A stretch of DNA of 64,000 bases from an uncultured Tenacibaculum sp. Its GTDB lineage: Bacteria; Bacteroidota; Bacteroidia; Flavobacteriales; Flavobacteriaceae. The notes under the pieces are model-generated. The model saw only the letters and a program-made list of their open reading frames with translations, ran no database searches and was not told the origin of the DNA. Shown here piece by piece: positions 44,276 through 53,228 of this stretch. A program made the translations under genes and the position numbers. Numbering within the stretch: the first letter of the stretch is position 1; each line of letters starts with the position of its first letter. The stretch spans positions 620,001 to 684,000 of the forward strand of contig NZ_CANNGG010000001.1 of the NCBI RefSeq assembly GCF_947504135.1. The letters run 5' to 3'.

Positions 44276-46501
44276 ATGAAAAAAAACTTCATAATCAGTA
44301 TTTTTTTACTGATTTCTCTATCACTTTTTGCTCAAAAAGAGTTAAAAGGAGTAATAAAAGATAATAATAATTTAGAAATATTTGGGGCGAATGTATATTG
44401 GTTAAACACAAATACAGGAACAACCACCAATGAAACAGGAACTTTTAGTATTCCGTATAAAAAGGAGTATAAAAAATTAATTATAAGTTTTGTTGGTTAT
44501 AAGACAGATACAATAAATGTTAGCAGTACAAAACCAATCAATCACTATTTAACAGAAAGTAATACGTTAAACGAGGTGGCTATTTCAGCCAAAAAAGGCT
44601 CAACACAAAGGTCGTATTTACAAACACAAAACTTGGTAACTATTAATAGTGATGAGTTGTTAAAAGCCGCTTGTTGTAATCTGTCAGAAAGTTTTGAAAC
44701 TAATCCGTCAATAGATGTTAATTTTTCTGATGCGTTAACAGGTACAAAACAAATTCAAATGTTAGGATTAACAAGTCCGTATTTGTTAATTACCCAAGAA
44801 AATATTCCGTCAATTAGAGGAGCAGCACAAGCATTCGGATTAACATTTACACCTGGGACTTGGGTTGAAAGTATTCAAATAACAAAAGGAGCAGGAAGTG
44901 TTGTAAATGGTTTCGAAAGTATTTCAGGTCAAATAAATACAGAGCTAGTAAAACCATCTACCAATCATAAGTTTTACCTTAATGCTTATGGAGCTTTGGG
45001 AGGTAGATTAGAGTTCAATGCCCATTTCAATCAAAAAGTGAGCGAAAAGTGGCAAACAGGGTTGTATGTACATGGAAACTATAGAGGAGAAAAATTTGAT
45101 AAAAACAAGGATAACTTTTTAGACAACCCATTAGCAGAACAAATTAATGTGATGAATCGTTGGCAATATACCGATGCCGAAAAAGGTTGGGTAAGTTTTA
45201 TCAATTTTAGATATTTAGACGATTCAAAACAAGTAGGAGAAGTTGGTTTTGACCCAGAAGTAGATAAAGGATCAAATACTGTTTGGGGAAGCGAAATTAA
45301 AACTAAACGTTTTGATACTTCTGTAAAAGTAGGTTATGTGTTTCCTGATATGCCATTTCAAAATATGGGCTTTCAAGCAGCATATAGTAACCACAAACAA
45401 GATTCGTATTTTGGATTGAGAGATTACAACATTCAGCATCAAAGCTTTTATAGCAGTTTTGTGTTTAGCTCTATTATTGGAGATACTCGTAATAAGTTTA
45501 AAACTGGTGCTAGCCTTACGTATGACAATTACGAAGAGTTTGTTAGTGAGCTGCTGTCCCCTAATTTTAATAGAAAAGAGAATTCTGTAGGAGCTTTTTT
45601 TGAATATGCTTATGACAATGCAGATAATCTTAGTGTTATAGCAGGCGTTCGATTAGACCATCATAACTTGTTAGGGACTTTTGTAACACCAAGATTGCAC
45701 ATGCGTTATGTTCCTTGGGAAAGAGGAGTATTAAGAGCTTCTGTAGGAAGAGGAAAACGAAGCGCGAATATTTTTGCAGAGAATCAACAATTTTTTGCTT
45801 CATCACGAGCAATTACTATTGAAAGTTCAGGTGGAAATATTTATGGCTTAGACCCAGAAGAGGCTTGGAATTACGGAGTATCGTTTTTACAAGGATATAA
45901 ACTATTTGGTAGAAAAGGAGATGTAACATTCGATTTTTATCAAACAAATTTTTCAAATCAGGTAGTAGTCGATTGGGAAAATCCACAAGAAATTTCTTTT
46001 TATAATTTAGAAGGAAAGAGTATCGCAAATAGTTTCCAGATAGAAATGAATCAAAATATAATCCCTTATTTTAATACTCGATTCTCTTATAAGTTTTATG
46101 ATGTTTCTACTGATTATAAATCAGGAAACTTAGCAAAAGCATTACAAGCTAAACATCGTTTTTTTGCCAATGTATCTTACGAAACTAAAACAGAAGAAAG
46201 CGATGCCAGTTGGAGGTTTGATGTAACCTATAACTGGATAGGAGAGCAACGACTCCCTAATACCAATAACCAGTTGCCAACATATTCAGATAGCTATAAC
46301 TTATTAAATACGCAAATAACAAAAGTGTTTTCAAAAAAGTTTGAAATGTATGCTGGAGCTGAAAATATTACAAACTATAAACAAAAAAATCCTATACTGG
46401 GAAGTGATAATCCATTTGGTGCAAATTTTGATACTACTATTGTATATGCACCAGTTTTTGGAAGTAACTTCTATGCAGGGTTACGATTTAAAATAGATTA
46501 A
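44276..46501 (+). CDS. TonB-dependent outer membrane receptor, predicted copper/metal type
   Basis: A 741-residue receptor: signal peptide (MKKNFIISIFLLISLSLFAQ), a carboxypeptidase-regulatory-like domain (residues ~22-100), a plug (~115-230, with ITKGAGSVVNGFESISGQINTEL) and a 22-strand-type barrel ending in FYAGLRFKID. A cysteine pair, C133-C134, sits at the start of the plug in LLKAACCNLSESFETNPS. It imports a scarce ligand across the outer membrane using TonB energy. The ligand is inferred as copper from the downstream heavy-metal-associated protein and upstream Cys-rich protein. Confidence 0.87.
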   Translation: MKKNFIISIFLLISLSLFAQKELKGVIKDNNNLEIFGANVYWLNTNTGTTTNETGTFSIPYKKEYKKLIISFVGYKTDTINVSSTKPINHYLTESNTLNEVAISAKKGSTQRSYLQTQNLVTINSDELLKAACCNLSESFETNPSIDVNFSDALTGTKQIQMLGLTSPYLLITQENIPSIRGAAQAFGLTFTPGTWVESIQITKGAGSVVNGFESISGQINTELVKPSTNHKFYLNAYGALGGRLEFNAHFNQKVSEKWQTGLYVHGNYRGEKFDKNKDNFLDNPLAEQINVMNRWQYTDAEKGWVSFINFRYLDDSKQVGEVGFDPEVDKGSNTVWGSEIKTKRFDTSVKVGYVFPDMPFQNMGFQAAYSNHKQDSYFGLRDYNIQHQSFYSSFVFSSIIGDTRNKFKTGASLTYDNYEEFVSELLSPNFNRKENSVGAFFEYAYDNADNLSVIAGVRLDHHNLLGTFVTPRLHMRYVPWERGVLRASVGRGKRSANIFAENQQFFASSRAITIESSGGNIYGLDPEEAWNYGVSFLQGYKLFGRKGDVTFDFYQTNFSNQVVVDWENPQEISFYNLEGKSIANSFQIEMNQNIIPYFNTRFSYKFYDVSTDYKSGNLAKALQAKHRFFANVSYETKTEESDASWRFDVTYNWIGEQRLPNTNNQLPTYSDSYNLLNTQITKVFSKKFEMYAGAENITNYKQKNPILGSDNPFGANFDTTIVYAPVFGSNFYAGLRFKID

Positions 46502-46527
46502 TTCAATAAATTAAAAATCAAGAACAC

Positions 46528-46893
46528 ATGAAAAATATATTTTTATTAGCAGCTGTTTTATTATTAAGCACATCAACATTTGCTCAGAAAAAGAATGCAA
46601 AAGTATCTTTTGAAGTAGACGGTGTTTGTATGATGTGTAAGCAGCGTATAGAAAAAGCAGCGTTAAAAACCAAAGGAGTGAAATTTGCAAAATGGGATGT
46701 GAATACTCACGAGTTAAGTTTAATTATTGATGAACGCAAGACCAATACAGAAACAGTTAAAAAAACTATTGCAAGCATAGGACACGATACGAAAGAGTTT
46801 AAAGCGCCTAAAGAAGCATATGATAATTTACATGAGTGCTGTAAATATCGTGATGAAGAAGTGAGAGAGGATCATAAAAAACCAAAGAAGTAA
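46528..46893 (+). CDS. Exported heavy-metal-associated (HMA) domain protein
   Basis: A 121-residue protein with signal peptide MKNIFLLAAVLLLSTSTFAQ and one HMA ferredoxin-like domain. The metal loop is VDGVCMMCKQRIEKAALKTKGV (CxxC), followed by the typical beta strand AKWDVNTHELSLII. The tail adds ECCKYRDEE and a lysine-rich end. It is a likely periplasmic copper chaperone receiving metal from the TonB receptor 26 bp upstream. Confidence 0.88.
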   Translation: MKNIFLLAAVLLLSTSTFAQKKNAKVSFEVDGVCMMCKQRIEKAALKTKGVKFAKWDVNTHELSLIIDERKTNTETVKKTIASIGHDTKEFKAPKEAYDNLHECCKYRDEEVREDHKKPKK

Positions 46894-46895
46894 TA

Positions 46896-46926
46896 AAAAA
46901 ATCCCGAGTTAATACTCGGGATTTTT
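46896..46926. terminator. Bidirectional terminator after the HMA gene
   Basis: Stem AAAAATCCCGAGT / ACTCGGGATTTTT with loop TAAT, between convergent genes; A/T tails on both sides. Confidence 0.9.
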
Positions 46927-46929
46927 ATG

Positions 46930-47766
46930 TTATAACATTTGTAAAGTGTTAATTTCTTGTTGTGTTAATTCACGCCATCTACCACGAGGTAAATTCTTTT
47001 TAGTTAAACCAGCAAAAATAACACGATCTAATTTTTTTACATGATATCCATAATGTTCAAAAATTTTACGAACAATACGGTTTCTACCAGAGTGAATTTC
47101 AATACCTACCTCAGTTTTCTTTTCACCCTCTACGTAAGAAACGGCATCAATAAATACTTTTCTTCCCTCAATAATTACATCACCACGTAATTTTTCTAAA
47201 TCAGCAATGGTTAATTTTTTATCTAAAGAAGCATGGTATAATTTACGAACGTTATGTTTAGGATGTGTTAGTTTTTTTGCTAATTCACCATCATTAGTAA
47301 ATAATAATAAACCAGTAGTATTTCTATCTAATCTTCCAACAGGGTAAATACGTTCTCTAGCGGCATTTCCTACTAATTCCATTACAGTTTTACGACCACG
47401 GTCATCTTCCATAGTAGTAATGTAATTTTTAGGTTTGTTTAATAAAACGTAACGTTTCTGCTCCATAGAAATTAAAGTTCCATCAAAACGAACTTCATCA
47501 GTAGGCTGCACTTTGTAACCCATTTCCGTAACTAATTTCCCGTTTACAGAAACACTTCCGTGTTCAATATACGTATCTGCTTCTCTACGAGAACAAATTC
47601 CTGAATTAGAGATAAATTTGTTCAAGCGAATTCCTGTATCCTCAGTTTTTTTCTGAGTAGGTTTATTACTTTTTGGTTTTCTGAAATCTTTTTTGAATTG
47701 ATTTTTTCCTTGAGGATTGCTGTTACGTCCAGCTTGTCGTCCTCTCGACGAGTTTTTTGAATTCAT
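46930..47766 (-). CDS. rRNA pseudouridine synthase (RsuA/RluB family)
   Basis: A 278-residue enzyme: a basic, disordered N-terminal tail (residues 1-45, SSRGRQAGRNSNPQGKNQFKK), an S4 RNA-binding domain (~46-95, RLNKFISNSGICSRREADTYI), and a catalytic domain with GRLDRNTTGLLLFTNDGEL, where the Asp is the nucleophile. It modifies rRNA, probably 23S as in RluB, though 16S (RsuA-like) is possible. The Lys/Arg-rich tail resembles those of other flavobacterial RluB-like proteins. Confidence 0.92.
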   Translation of the reverse strand: MNSKNSSRGRQAGRNSNPQGKNQFKKDFRKPKSNKPTQKKTEDTGIRLNKFISNSGICSRREADTYIEHGSVSVNGKLVTEMGYKVQPTDEVRFDGTLISMEQKRYVLLNKPKNYITTMEDDRGRKTVMELVGNAARERIYPVGRLDRNTTGLLLFTNDGELAKKLTHPKHNVRKLYHASLDKKLTIADLEKLRGDVIIEGRKVFIDAVSYVEGEKKTEVGIEIHSGRNRIVRKIFEHYGYHVKKLDRVIFAGLTKKNLPRGRWRELTQQEINTLQML

Positions 47767-47811
47767 AATTAAATTTTAAAAGTTTGCAAATTTACGGTAA
47801 TTATTTGGTTT

Positions 47812-48729
47812 TTAATCTAAAACCTCAACTACTTTATCTACAATTAAAGATTTATCGATAAATAACAAGCTAAAGACTCCTATTAATAATAAGATTTTTA
47901 AAATGTTGTGAGCTAATCTATATTGATTGTTTTTTGTTGATTTCCATGTGTAAAAACCAACAAATATTAAGGTAATGGCAGCTAAATAAAAATAATATTT
48001 CATGTATTCTATAGCAGGGTAGTTAAATAAAACTCCAATAGGTACTAAAGTTAATACCATTAATAAAATAATTAACTTTTTAGTGTTTCGTTCTCCATAT
48101 TTAACAGGGAAAGTGTTGTAGTTATTAGCTATAGCTCCTTTAATATTTTCTAAATCCTTCATAAGTTCTCGAATCATGATGACTAAAAAAAGAAAGATAG
48201 CATGTATAAAAATTACTTTTGAAAAGTTTTTATAGTGTACAAAAATTATAAAAAAAGGAAGTATGGTTAATACTGTGGCTGTTATTAACCCTATTAACGG
48301 ATATTTTTTTAGTTTATGAGAGTAGAACCAAATCCCAAAAATATATACAGAAAAGAACAATGCTGCTCGCCATGAAACTAACCATCCGAAGAAAAAACCA
48401 ATAAAATTTAGTGTAAAATATAACGTTAGTTTTGTTTCTTGTTTTACATAAGAATCTAAGCCTGTTTTTATAGGTCTGTTAATAATATCAGCTTTTTTAT
48501 CATAAAAATTATTGATGATATATCCAGAAGCAACTACACAAACAGTAGCGATAACTAAGTAGAGTAAATGCCAATCAAAAACTACAGGTTTAACTGATTT
48601 TGCATCAGAGAAAATAAAAATAGCAGCCAAATATTGGGCTGCTATTAATACTAGGATGTTATAACCTCTTATGACAGATAAAAGGCTAAATATTTTTAAG
48701 AAAAATGTATTGTTTTTAAATGTACTCAT
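47812..48729 (-). CDS. UbiA-family prenyltransferase (geranylgeranylglycerol-phosphate geranylgeranyltransferase-like)
   Basis: A 305-residue membrane protein with about eight to nine helices. The first Asp-rich motif is YIINNFYDKKADIINRPIKTGLDS and the second is LMKDLENIKGAIANNYNTFPVKYG, both for Mg-prenyl diphosphate binding. The sequence style and its position 9 bp after a mevalonate kinase gene match bacterial homologues of archaeal DGGGP synthase. Other UbiA substrates (quinone or heme precursors) are less likely from context but not excluded. Confidence 0.78.
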   Translation of the reverse strand: MSTFKNNTFFLKIFSLLSVIRGYNILVLIAAQYLAAIFIFSDAKSVKPVVFDWHLLYLVIATVCVVASGYIINNFYDKKADIINRPIKTGLDSYVKQETKLTLYFTLNFIGFFFGWLVSWRAALFFSVYIFGIWFYSHKLKKYPLIGLITATVLTILPFFIIFVHYKNFSKVIFIHAIFLFLVIMIRELMKDLENIKGAIANNYNTFPVKYGERNTKKLIILLMVLTLVPIGVLFNYPAIEYMKYYFYLAAITLIFVGFYTWKSTKNNQYRLAHNILKILLLIGVFSLLFIDKSLIVDKVVEVLD

Positions 48730-48738
48730 AGTAGCATT

Positions 48739-49665
48739 TTAAAAGCGATACACTAATTCTAATTTATAATCTTTTAAACTGTTTTTTGCTTTTTCGTAAT
48801 CTTCAGTAAATCCTAAGATGTAACCTCCACCACCAGAACCACAAAGCTTTAAATAGTAATCGTTGGTTTGTATGCCTTTTTCCCATACTTTATGAAAAGC
48901 AGTAGGAATCATAGGTTTAAAGTTAGCTAAAACTACTTTTGATAGTTTTTTCACGTTACCAAACAACGATTTTACGTTTCCCTGTAAAAAATCTTCAATA
49001 CAAGCATCTGTATGTGTTGCGAACTCTTCGCTAATCATTTTTCTGAAACCTTCGTTTTTCATCTTATTCATAAAGATATTTACCATTGGTTCAGTCTCCC
49101 CAATTTGCTCAGAATCTAATAAGAAAACAGCTCCTTTTCCTTCTTTTTGTGAAGGGATTCCTGCTGGTTCAATATGTTCTTTTGAATTGATTAAGATAGG
49201 TAAACTTAAATAAGAGTTTAAAGGATCTAACCCAGAGCTTTTTCCATGGAAAAAAGACTCCATCAATGAAAAAATTTGTTTTAAAGTTAAAAGCTTGTTT
49301 CTCGTTAGGTTTTCTAAAATTGTAATTTTATCATTAGCGTACTTATCGTAAATAGAAGCTACTAAAGCGCCAGAACTTCCAACTCCGTACCCTTGAGGTA
49401 TTGAAGAATCGAAATACATTCCGTTATCAATATCACTTTTCAAAGAATCTAAATCAAAAGATACTAATTCAGAATTTAAGTTAGTCAAATAACTATAAAA
49501 CTTCGCTAAGCTTTGATTTGACTTCTCAGCTTCTCCAGTTAAGTTTTTTGCAGATTTTAACGCTCCTTTATAAGAACTAAAAGGTATTGCTAATCCTTTA
49601 GAGTCTTTGATAATTCCATACTCTCCAAAGAGTAATATTTTTGCGTAAAATAAGGGTCCTTTCAT
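48739..49665 (-). CDS. GHMP kinase, probable mevalonate kinase
   Basis: 308 residues from the ATG at 49665 (MKGPLFYAKILLFGEYGII). The GHMP ATP loop is IPQGYGVGSSGALVASIYDKY; the segment after it, FFHGKSSGLDPLNSYLSLPIL, resembles mevalonate kinases, and the third motif is LCGSGGGGYILGF. It phosphorylates mevalonate in the cytoplasm, step 4 of the pathway. It is encoded with diphosphomevalonate decarboxylase upstream and a prenyltransferase downstream. Confidence 0.82.
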   Translation of the reverse strand: MKGPLFYAKILLFGEYGIIKDSKGLAIPFSSYKGALKSAKNLTGEAEKSNQSLAKFYSYLTNLNSELVSFDLDSLKSDIDNGMYFDSSIPQGYGVGSSGALVASIYDKYANDKITILENLTRNKLLTLKQIFSLMESFFHGKSSGLDPLNSYLSLPILINSKEHIEPAGIPSQKEGKGAVFLLDSEQIGETEPMVNIFMNKMKNEGFRKMISEEFATHTDACIEDFLQGNVKSLFGNVKKLSKVVLANFKPMIPTAFHKVWEKGIQTNDYYLKLCGSGGGGYILGFTEDYEKAKNSLKDYKLELVYRF

Positions 49666-49716
49666 AGGTGTTTTAATTACGGTGCAAACATACAAGTAAA
49701 ACTACTAGTTTACAAA

Positions 49717-50211
49717 CTAGTACACGTTTTTGTAAAAAGTTTTCCAAACGCCCACTTTTTCGTTATCGCGGTATTTACCTTTTGTTTCTATTTTACCATT
49801 CTTATAAAAAGTTTTCCATATACCTTCTCTTTCACCTTCTTCATACTTTCCTTCCTCTTTTAACTCACCAGATTCATAGTATACCTTTCGAATTCCGTGA
49901 AGTTTTCCGTTTTTGTAATTGGCTCTATGAAAAGGCTTGCCATTGGTATGGTAATATAGTACCAAACCATCAAATTCTTCTTGGTTAGGAGTTTTTACAG
50001 TACTAAAACCCTCCATTTGTACTTGACCATTTTTGTAGTAATCTACAATCCAAAAGCCGTCATTCATTCTTTTAGGAGCAGGTCTATAAAACTCATGCTC
50101 TCCTTTAGTTGTTTCTTGCCAGTTTTTATCAAACCAAATAGTATCTTGTGCATTGACTGAATTGGTTATAAAACCAATAAAAAAGGCAATTATTAATGTT
50201 GAAGTTTTCAT
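49717..50211 (-). CDS. Exported YwqK/MORN-repeat protein
   Basis: A 164-residue protein with signal peptide MKTSTLIIAFFIGFITNSVNAQ, then at least four MORN-like repeats of ~20 residues (NGKLHGIRKVYYESGELKEE; GEREGIWKTFYKNGKIETKG; NEKVGVWKTFYKN). Databases name this family 'YwqK antitoxin', but no toxin gene is present, so the name should not be taken as function. It lies inside the mevalonate operon (13 bp after mvaD). Its relation to the pathway is unclear. Confidence 0.8.
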   Translation of the reverse strand: MKTSTLIIAFFIGFITNSVNAQDTIWFDKNWQETTKGEHEFYRPAPKRMNDGFWIVDYYKNGQVQMEGFSTVKTPNQEEFDGLVLYYHTNGKPFHRANYKNGKLHGIRKVYYESGELKEEGKYEEGEREGIWKTFYKNGKIETKGKYRDNEKVGVWKTFYKNVY

Positions 50212-50224
50212 AATAGTAGGGAAT

Positions 50225-51310
50225 TTAGGTTAAAATAGGTCTCGCGCCAAAACCCACACTATCACAAATATAATGATTTTTTTGGCAGTATGCAGCTAAA
50301 TTATTCTTAATAAACGCTTCAATTTCAATCTTTTCCGAATTAGGGTATAATACATGTACATTAGCGCCTGCATCTAAGGTAAAGCAAACATTGCTATCGT
50401 TTTCATGTCTGTACTCCCATATTTTATTGATGATTTCTAACGTGTTCGGTTTCATTAAAATGAAATATGGACTACTTGTTAACATCATTGCATGTAATGT
50501 TAAAGCTTCGCTTTCAACAAGGTCAATAAATGCTTTAATATCTCCATTTTGAAGGATTTTTGAAAGTTTTTCTAAGTTTTCATTGGCCTGATTAAAACGA
50601 TTTTCAGCATACGGATGATTATGCATTAAATTGTGACCAACAGTACTTGAAACTTGCTTTTCACCTTTATCAACCAATAAAATAGTATCTTGGTAGTCTT
50701 CAAAAATAGGATGAACTTTATAAGGGAATTTTGTGCCGAATAAATCTGAACTTCCTTTAATCTCAGGATGATTTCCCCAAACGACTAATGGTCCTTCAAT
50801 ACTTCTACTGGCACTTCCTGATCCTAAACGAGCTAAAAAAGAAGCTTTTTTATTAATATATTCATCAGTTAAATTTGGATTTAATTCTTTTTCCAAATTC
50901 ATTAAACACATAGCAATTGCACTCATTCCACTTGCAGAAGAAGCAATACCACTACTGTGTGGAAATGAATTTTCAGAAGAAATAACCATGTTATACTCTA
51001 AAATATATGTACAGTATTTTTGTATTCTTTCAAAGAACTTGGCTATTTTAGGTTTAAAATCATCTTTCTTTTTTCCTTCAAAGTACAATTCAAATTCTAC
51101 TTGGTTTTTTGGTAATGTCTTTGTGAATTCAATTTTTGTAGTTGTATGGCAATTATTCAATGTAAAGCTTATTGAGGCATTTTTAGGAATTTGAGGTTCG
51201 CTTTTTCCCCAGTATTTTACCAAAGCAATATTACTAGGTGTCTGCCATGTAACTGTTAAGTTATCTACTTTTTTATCTTGAGAAAGAAATAAGAAATCTG
51301 ATGTATCCAA
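50225..51310 (-). CDS. mvaD: Diphosphomevalonate decarboxylase
   Basis: A 361-residue cytoplasmic GHMP-family enzyme converting mevalonate diphosphate to isopentenyl diphosphate. The hallmark NIALVKYWGK occurs near residue 28, the ATP loop is ENSFPHSSGIASSASGMSAIA, and LARLGSGSASRSIEGPLVVWG provides the catalytic region, with FTLDAGANVHVLYP near the C-terminus. It is the first gene of the right-hand mevalonate operon. Confidence 0.94.
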   Translation of the reverse strand: MDTSDFLFLSQDKKVDNLTVTWQTPSNIALVKYWGKSEPQIPKNASISFTLNNCHTTTKIEFTKTLPKNQVEFELYFEGKKKDDFKPKIAKFFERIQKYCTYILEYNMVISSENSFPHSSGIASSASGMSAIAMCLMNLEKELNPNLTDEYINKKASFLARLGSGSASRSIEGPLVVWGNHPEIKGSSDLFGTKFPYKVHPIFEDYQDTILLVDKGEKQVSSTVGHNLMHNHPYAENRFNQANENLEKLSKILQNGDIKAFIDLVESEALTLHAMMLTSSPYFILMKPNTLEIINKIWEYRHENDSNVCFTLDAGANVHVLYPNSEKIEIEAFIKNNLAAYCQKNHYICDSVGFGARPILT

Positions 51311-51388
51311 CGTATAATAATTTTGCTGTAAAGATAGAATTTCGCTTACACTTGTGCTAATGAATTTTTAATTAGGTATTTTTGTTGT

Positions 51389-51619
51389 ATGAGAAAAATT
51401 AAACTGATTTGGGACTTTAAAGGTCCTGATGGATTGGAAACGGCAAAACATCACTGTATTCATTTAAAAGAGTTTGCGCAGATTGATAGTTTGCCATATC
51501 ATGAAGTAAATTTTGTATCTTTAAACGAAATGCATACTATTGCTTTTATGGTGGTTGATGAGGAATACATGAAAACCTTTAGAGATGCATTGAAACCTCA
51601 TAGAGGAGAATTAGCATAA
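51389..51619 (+). CDS. Uncharacterised 76-residue protein
   Basis: MRKIKLIWDFKGPDGLETAKHHCIHLKEFA: a small soluble protein with beta-alpha-beta rhythm and a compact His/Cys patch (AKHHCIHLKEF). No known family comes to mind. Divergent from mvaD and 23 bp upstream of another unrecognised small gene, suggesting a two-gene unit. The His-His-Cys-x-His pattern could bind a metal, but that is a guess. Confidence 0.75.
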   Translation: MRKIKLIWDFKGPDGLETAKHHCIHLKEFAQIDSLPYHEVNFVSLNEMHTIAFMVVDEEYMKTFRDALKPHRGELA

Positions 51620-51642
51620 TATAACACAAAAAAAATAGATCT

Positions 51643-51945
51643 ATGTTTTTAATTAATGCCTTAGCAAAACCAAAAAAATCTTCTGAACATTACGATGAAG
51701 TTATCGGAGCCTATGTAAGCTTGTATATTGATTATAAAGATATTGAAGGAGCTATGCGATTAGCAAAGTTTTATATCAAAAATGAAGGCTGGAAAGTAGT
51801 AGAAATAGAAGACGAATATTTTACGTTAGATTCTGTGGATGATGTAGAAGATAATGAGCAAAAAGAATTGTATGAAGAAGCTGTAGAGTATGGATACTCT
51901 ATTATTTTTAATTGCTACGAAGAAGAAGGAGAAGACGAAGATTAA
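51643..51945 (+). CDS. Uncharacterised 100-residue acidic protein
   Basis: MFLINALAKPKKSSEHYDEVIGAYVSLYI: a soluble, very acidic protein (C-terminus YEEEGEDED) without signal peptide or cysteine motif; one Cys occurs in IIFNCYEEE. Pattern of two beta-alpha units. I do not recognise a family. Probably co-transcribed with the preceding 76-residue gene. Confidence 0.75.
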   Translation: MFLINALAKPKKSSEHYDEVIGAYVSLYIDYKDIEGAMRLAKFYIKNEGWKVVEIEDEYFTLDSVDDVEDNEQKELYEEAVEYGYSIIFNCYEEEGEDED

Positions 51946-51955
51946 AAAAAGCATG

Positions 51956-52002
51956 TCATTTCGAACGGAGTGAGAAAACTTAATTATTTTCGTTCGAAAT
52001 GA
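51956..52002. repeat. Palindromic TCATTTCGAACG repeat element
   Basis: Perfect 12-bp arms TCATTTCGAACG (51956-51967) and CGTTCGAAATGA (51991-52002) around GAGTGAGAAAACTT. The unit TCATTTCGAACGGAGTGAGAAA resembles a dispersed intergenic repeat I know from many flavobacterial genomes. It sits between convergent genes. Confidence 0.75.
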
Positions 52003-52010
52003 TATTTTAT

Positions 52011-53219
52011 TTATTCAGCAATTGCATTAGCACAAATAAAACCACCTGTCCAAGCATTTTGAAAGTTGAAGCCACCAGTAATGGCATCAATATTTAATAC
52101 TTCACCTACAAAAAACAAGTTTTTGTGTTTTTTACTTTCAAAACGTTTAAAGTTAATTTCTTTTAAATCGATACCGCCAGCAGTAACAAACTCCTCTTTA
52201 AAAGTAGTACGTCCATTTGCATTGAATAATCCTTTGGTTAACTGATCTGCTAAGTTTTGAAGTTGCTTATTGCTCAAATCAGCCCAGTTTTGGTTGTTTT
52301 TTATTTCTGAAGCCATTACCAAACGTTCCCATAATCGGCGAGGAATATCACTAAATGGAGATTTTAAACTAACTTGTTTTTTAGTTTGTGATTTTTTTAA
52401 CTCTTGTAATGTTGAAAAAACTGAATCGGTATCTTGTCCTAACCAATTTACCAATACGTTATATTGATAGTTTTTATCAGCTAAAATACGAGCACCAAAA
52501 GCGGATAATTTTAAAATAGCAGGACCACTCAAGCCCCAATGGGTAATTAGTAATGGACCAGAATTTTCTAAATTTGTTCCAACAAGTGTAACTTCTGCAT
52601 TTGGAACTGATATTCCGCCTAAATCAATAATTCGCTTGTCTTTTATGTTGAAAGTAAATAAAGAAGGAACAGGTTTAATAATTGTGTGATTTAACGTTTT
52701 ACATAAATCCCATACTTTTTTACTACTTCCTGCGGCAACCACTACGAAATCAGCTTCAAAATCTTGATTTTTTGTGTTGATAATCCATTTCTCATTTTGT
52801 TGATAAATGGAGTTTACACCATGGTTTTTTAACACGCTAATTCCAAGGTTATCAACAGCGTTTTGAAAACAATCTATAATAGCTTGTGATGTATTTGCTT
52901 CTGGAAATACTCGATTGTCTTCTTCTATTTTTAAAGGAACTCCGCGATTTTCAAACCATTCAAAAGTATCACCCGTCATGAATTTATGAAAAGGACCTAA
53001 TAACTCCTTTTTACCTCTCGGGTAGAATTTTGTTAGTTCTTTAGGTTCAAAACAAGCATGTGTAACATTGCAACGACCTCCACCAGAAATTTTTACTTTT
53101 TGTAAAACCTCTTTTCCTTTCTCAAGAATAGTAATGTCCAATTCAGGATTAATTTCTTTTGCATTAATCGCAGTAAAATAACCTGCAGCTCCACCACCAA
53201 TAATAATAACTTTTTTCAT
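52011..53219 (-). CDS. NAD(P)/FAD-dependent oxidoreductase, BaiN/HI0933 family
   Basis: A 402-residue flavoprotein. The N-terminal dinucleotide loop is IIGGGAAGYFTAINA, followed by KISGGGRCNVTHAC (family signature); the C-terminal FAD motif is FVGEVLNIDAITGGFNFQNAWTGGFICANAIA. It is cytoplasmic. The physiological substrate of most members is unknown, and the BaiN bile-acid activity should not be assumed. The gene has its own unit between two repeat elements. Confidence 0.9.
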   Translation of the reverse strand: MKKVIIIGGGAAGYFTAINAKEINPELDITILEKGKEVLQKVKISGGGRCNVTHACFEPKELTKFYPRGKKELLGPFHKFMTGDTFEWFENRGVPLKIEEDNRVFPEANTSQAIIDCFQNAVDNLGISVLKNHGVNSIYQQNEKWIINTKNQDFEADFVVVAAGSSKKVWDLCKTLNHTIIKPVPSLFTFNIKDKRIIDLGGISVPNAEVTLVGTNLENSGPLLITHWGLSGPAILKLSAFGARILADKNYQYNVLVNWLGQDTDSVFSTLQELKKSQTKKQVSLKSPFSDIPRRLWERLVMASEIKNNQNWADLSNKQLQNLADQLTKGLFNANGRTTFKEEFVTAGGIDLKEINFKRFESKKHKNLFFVGEVLNIDAITGGFNFQNAWTGGFICANAIAE

Positions 53220-53228
53220 CTTTTTTAT

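Noticed and set aside
49717..50211. Toxin-antitoxin system suggested by the YwqK antitoxin family name
   Set aside because: The protein is exported, consists of MORN-like repeats and has no toxin gene next to it; the family name is not evidence of function.
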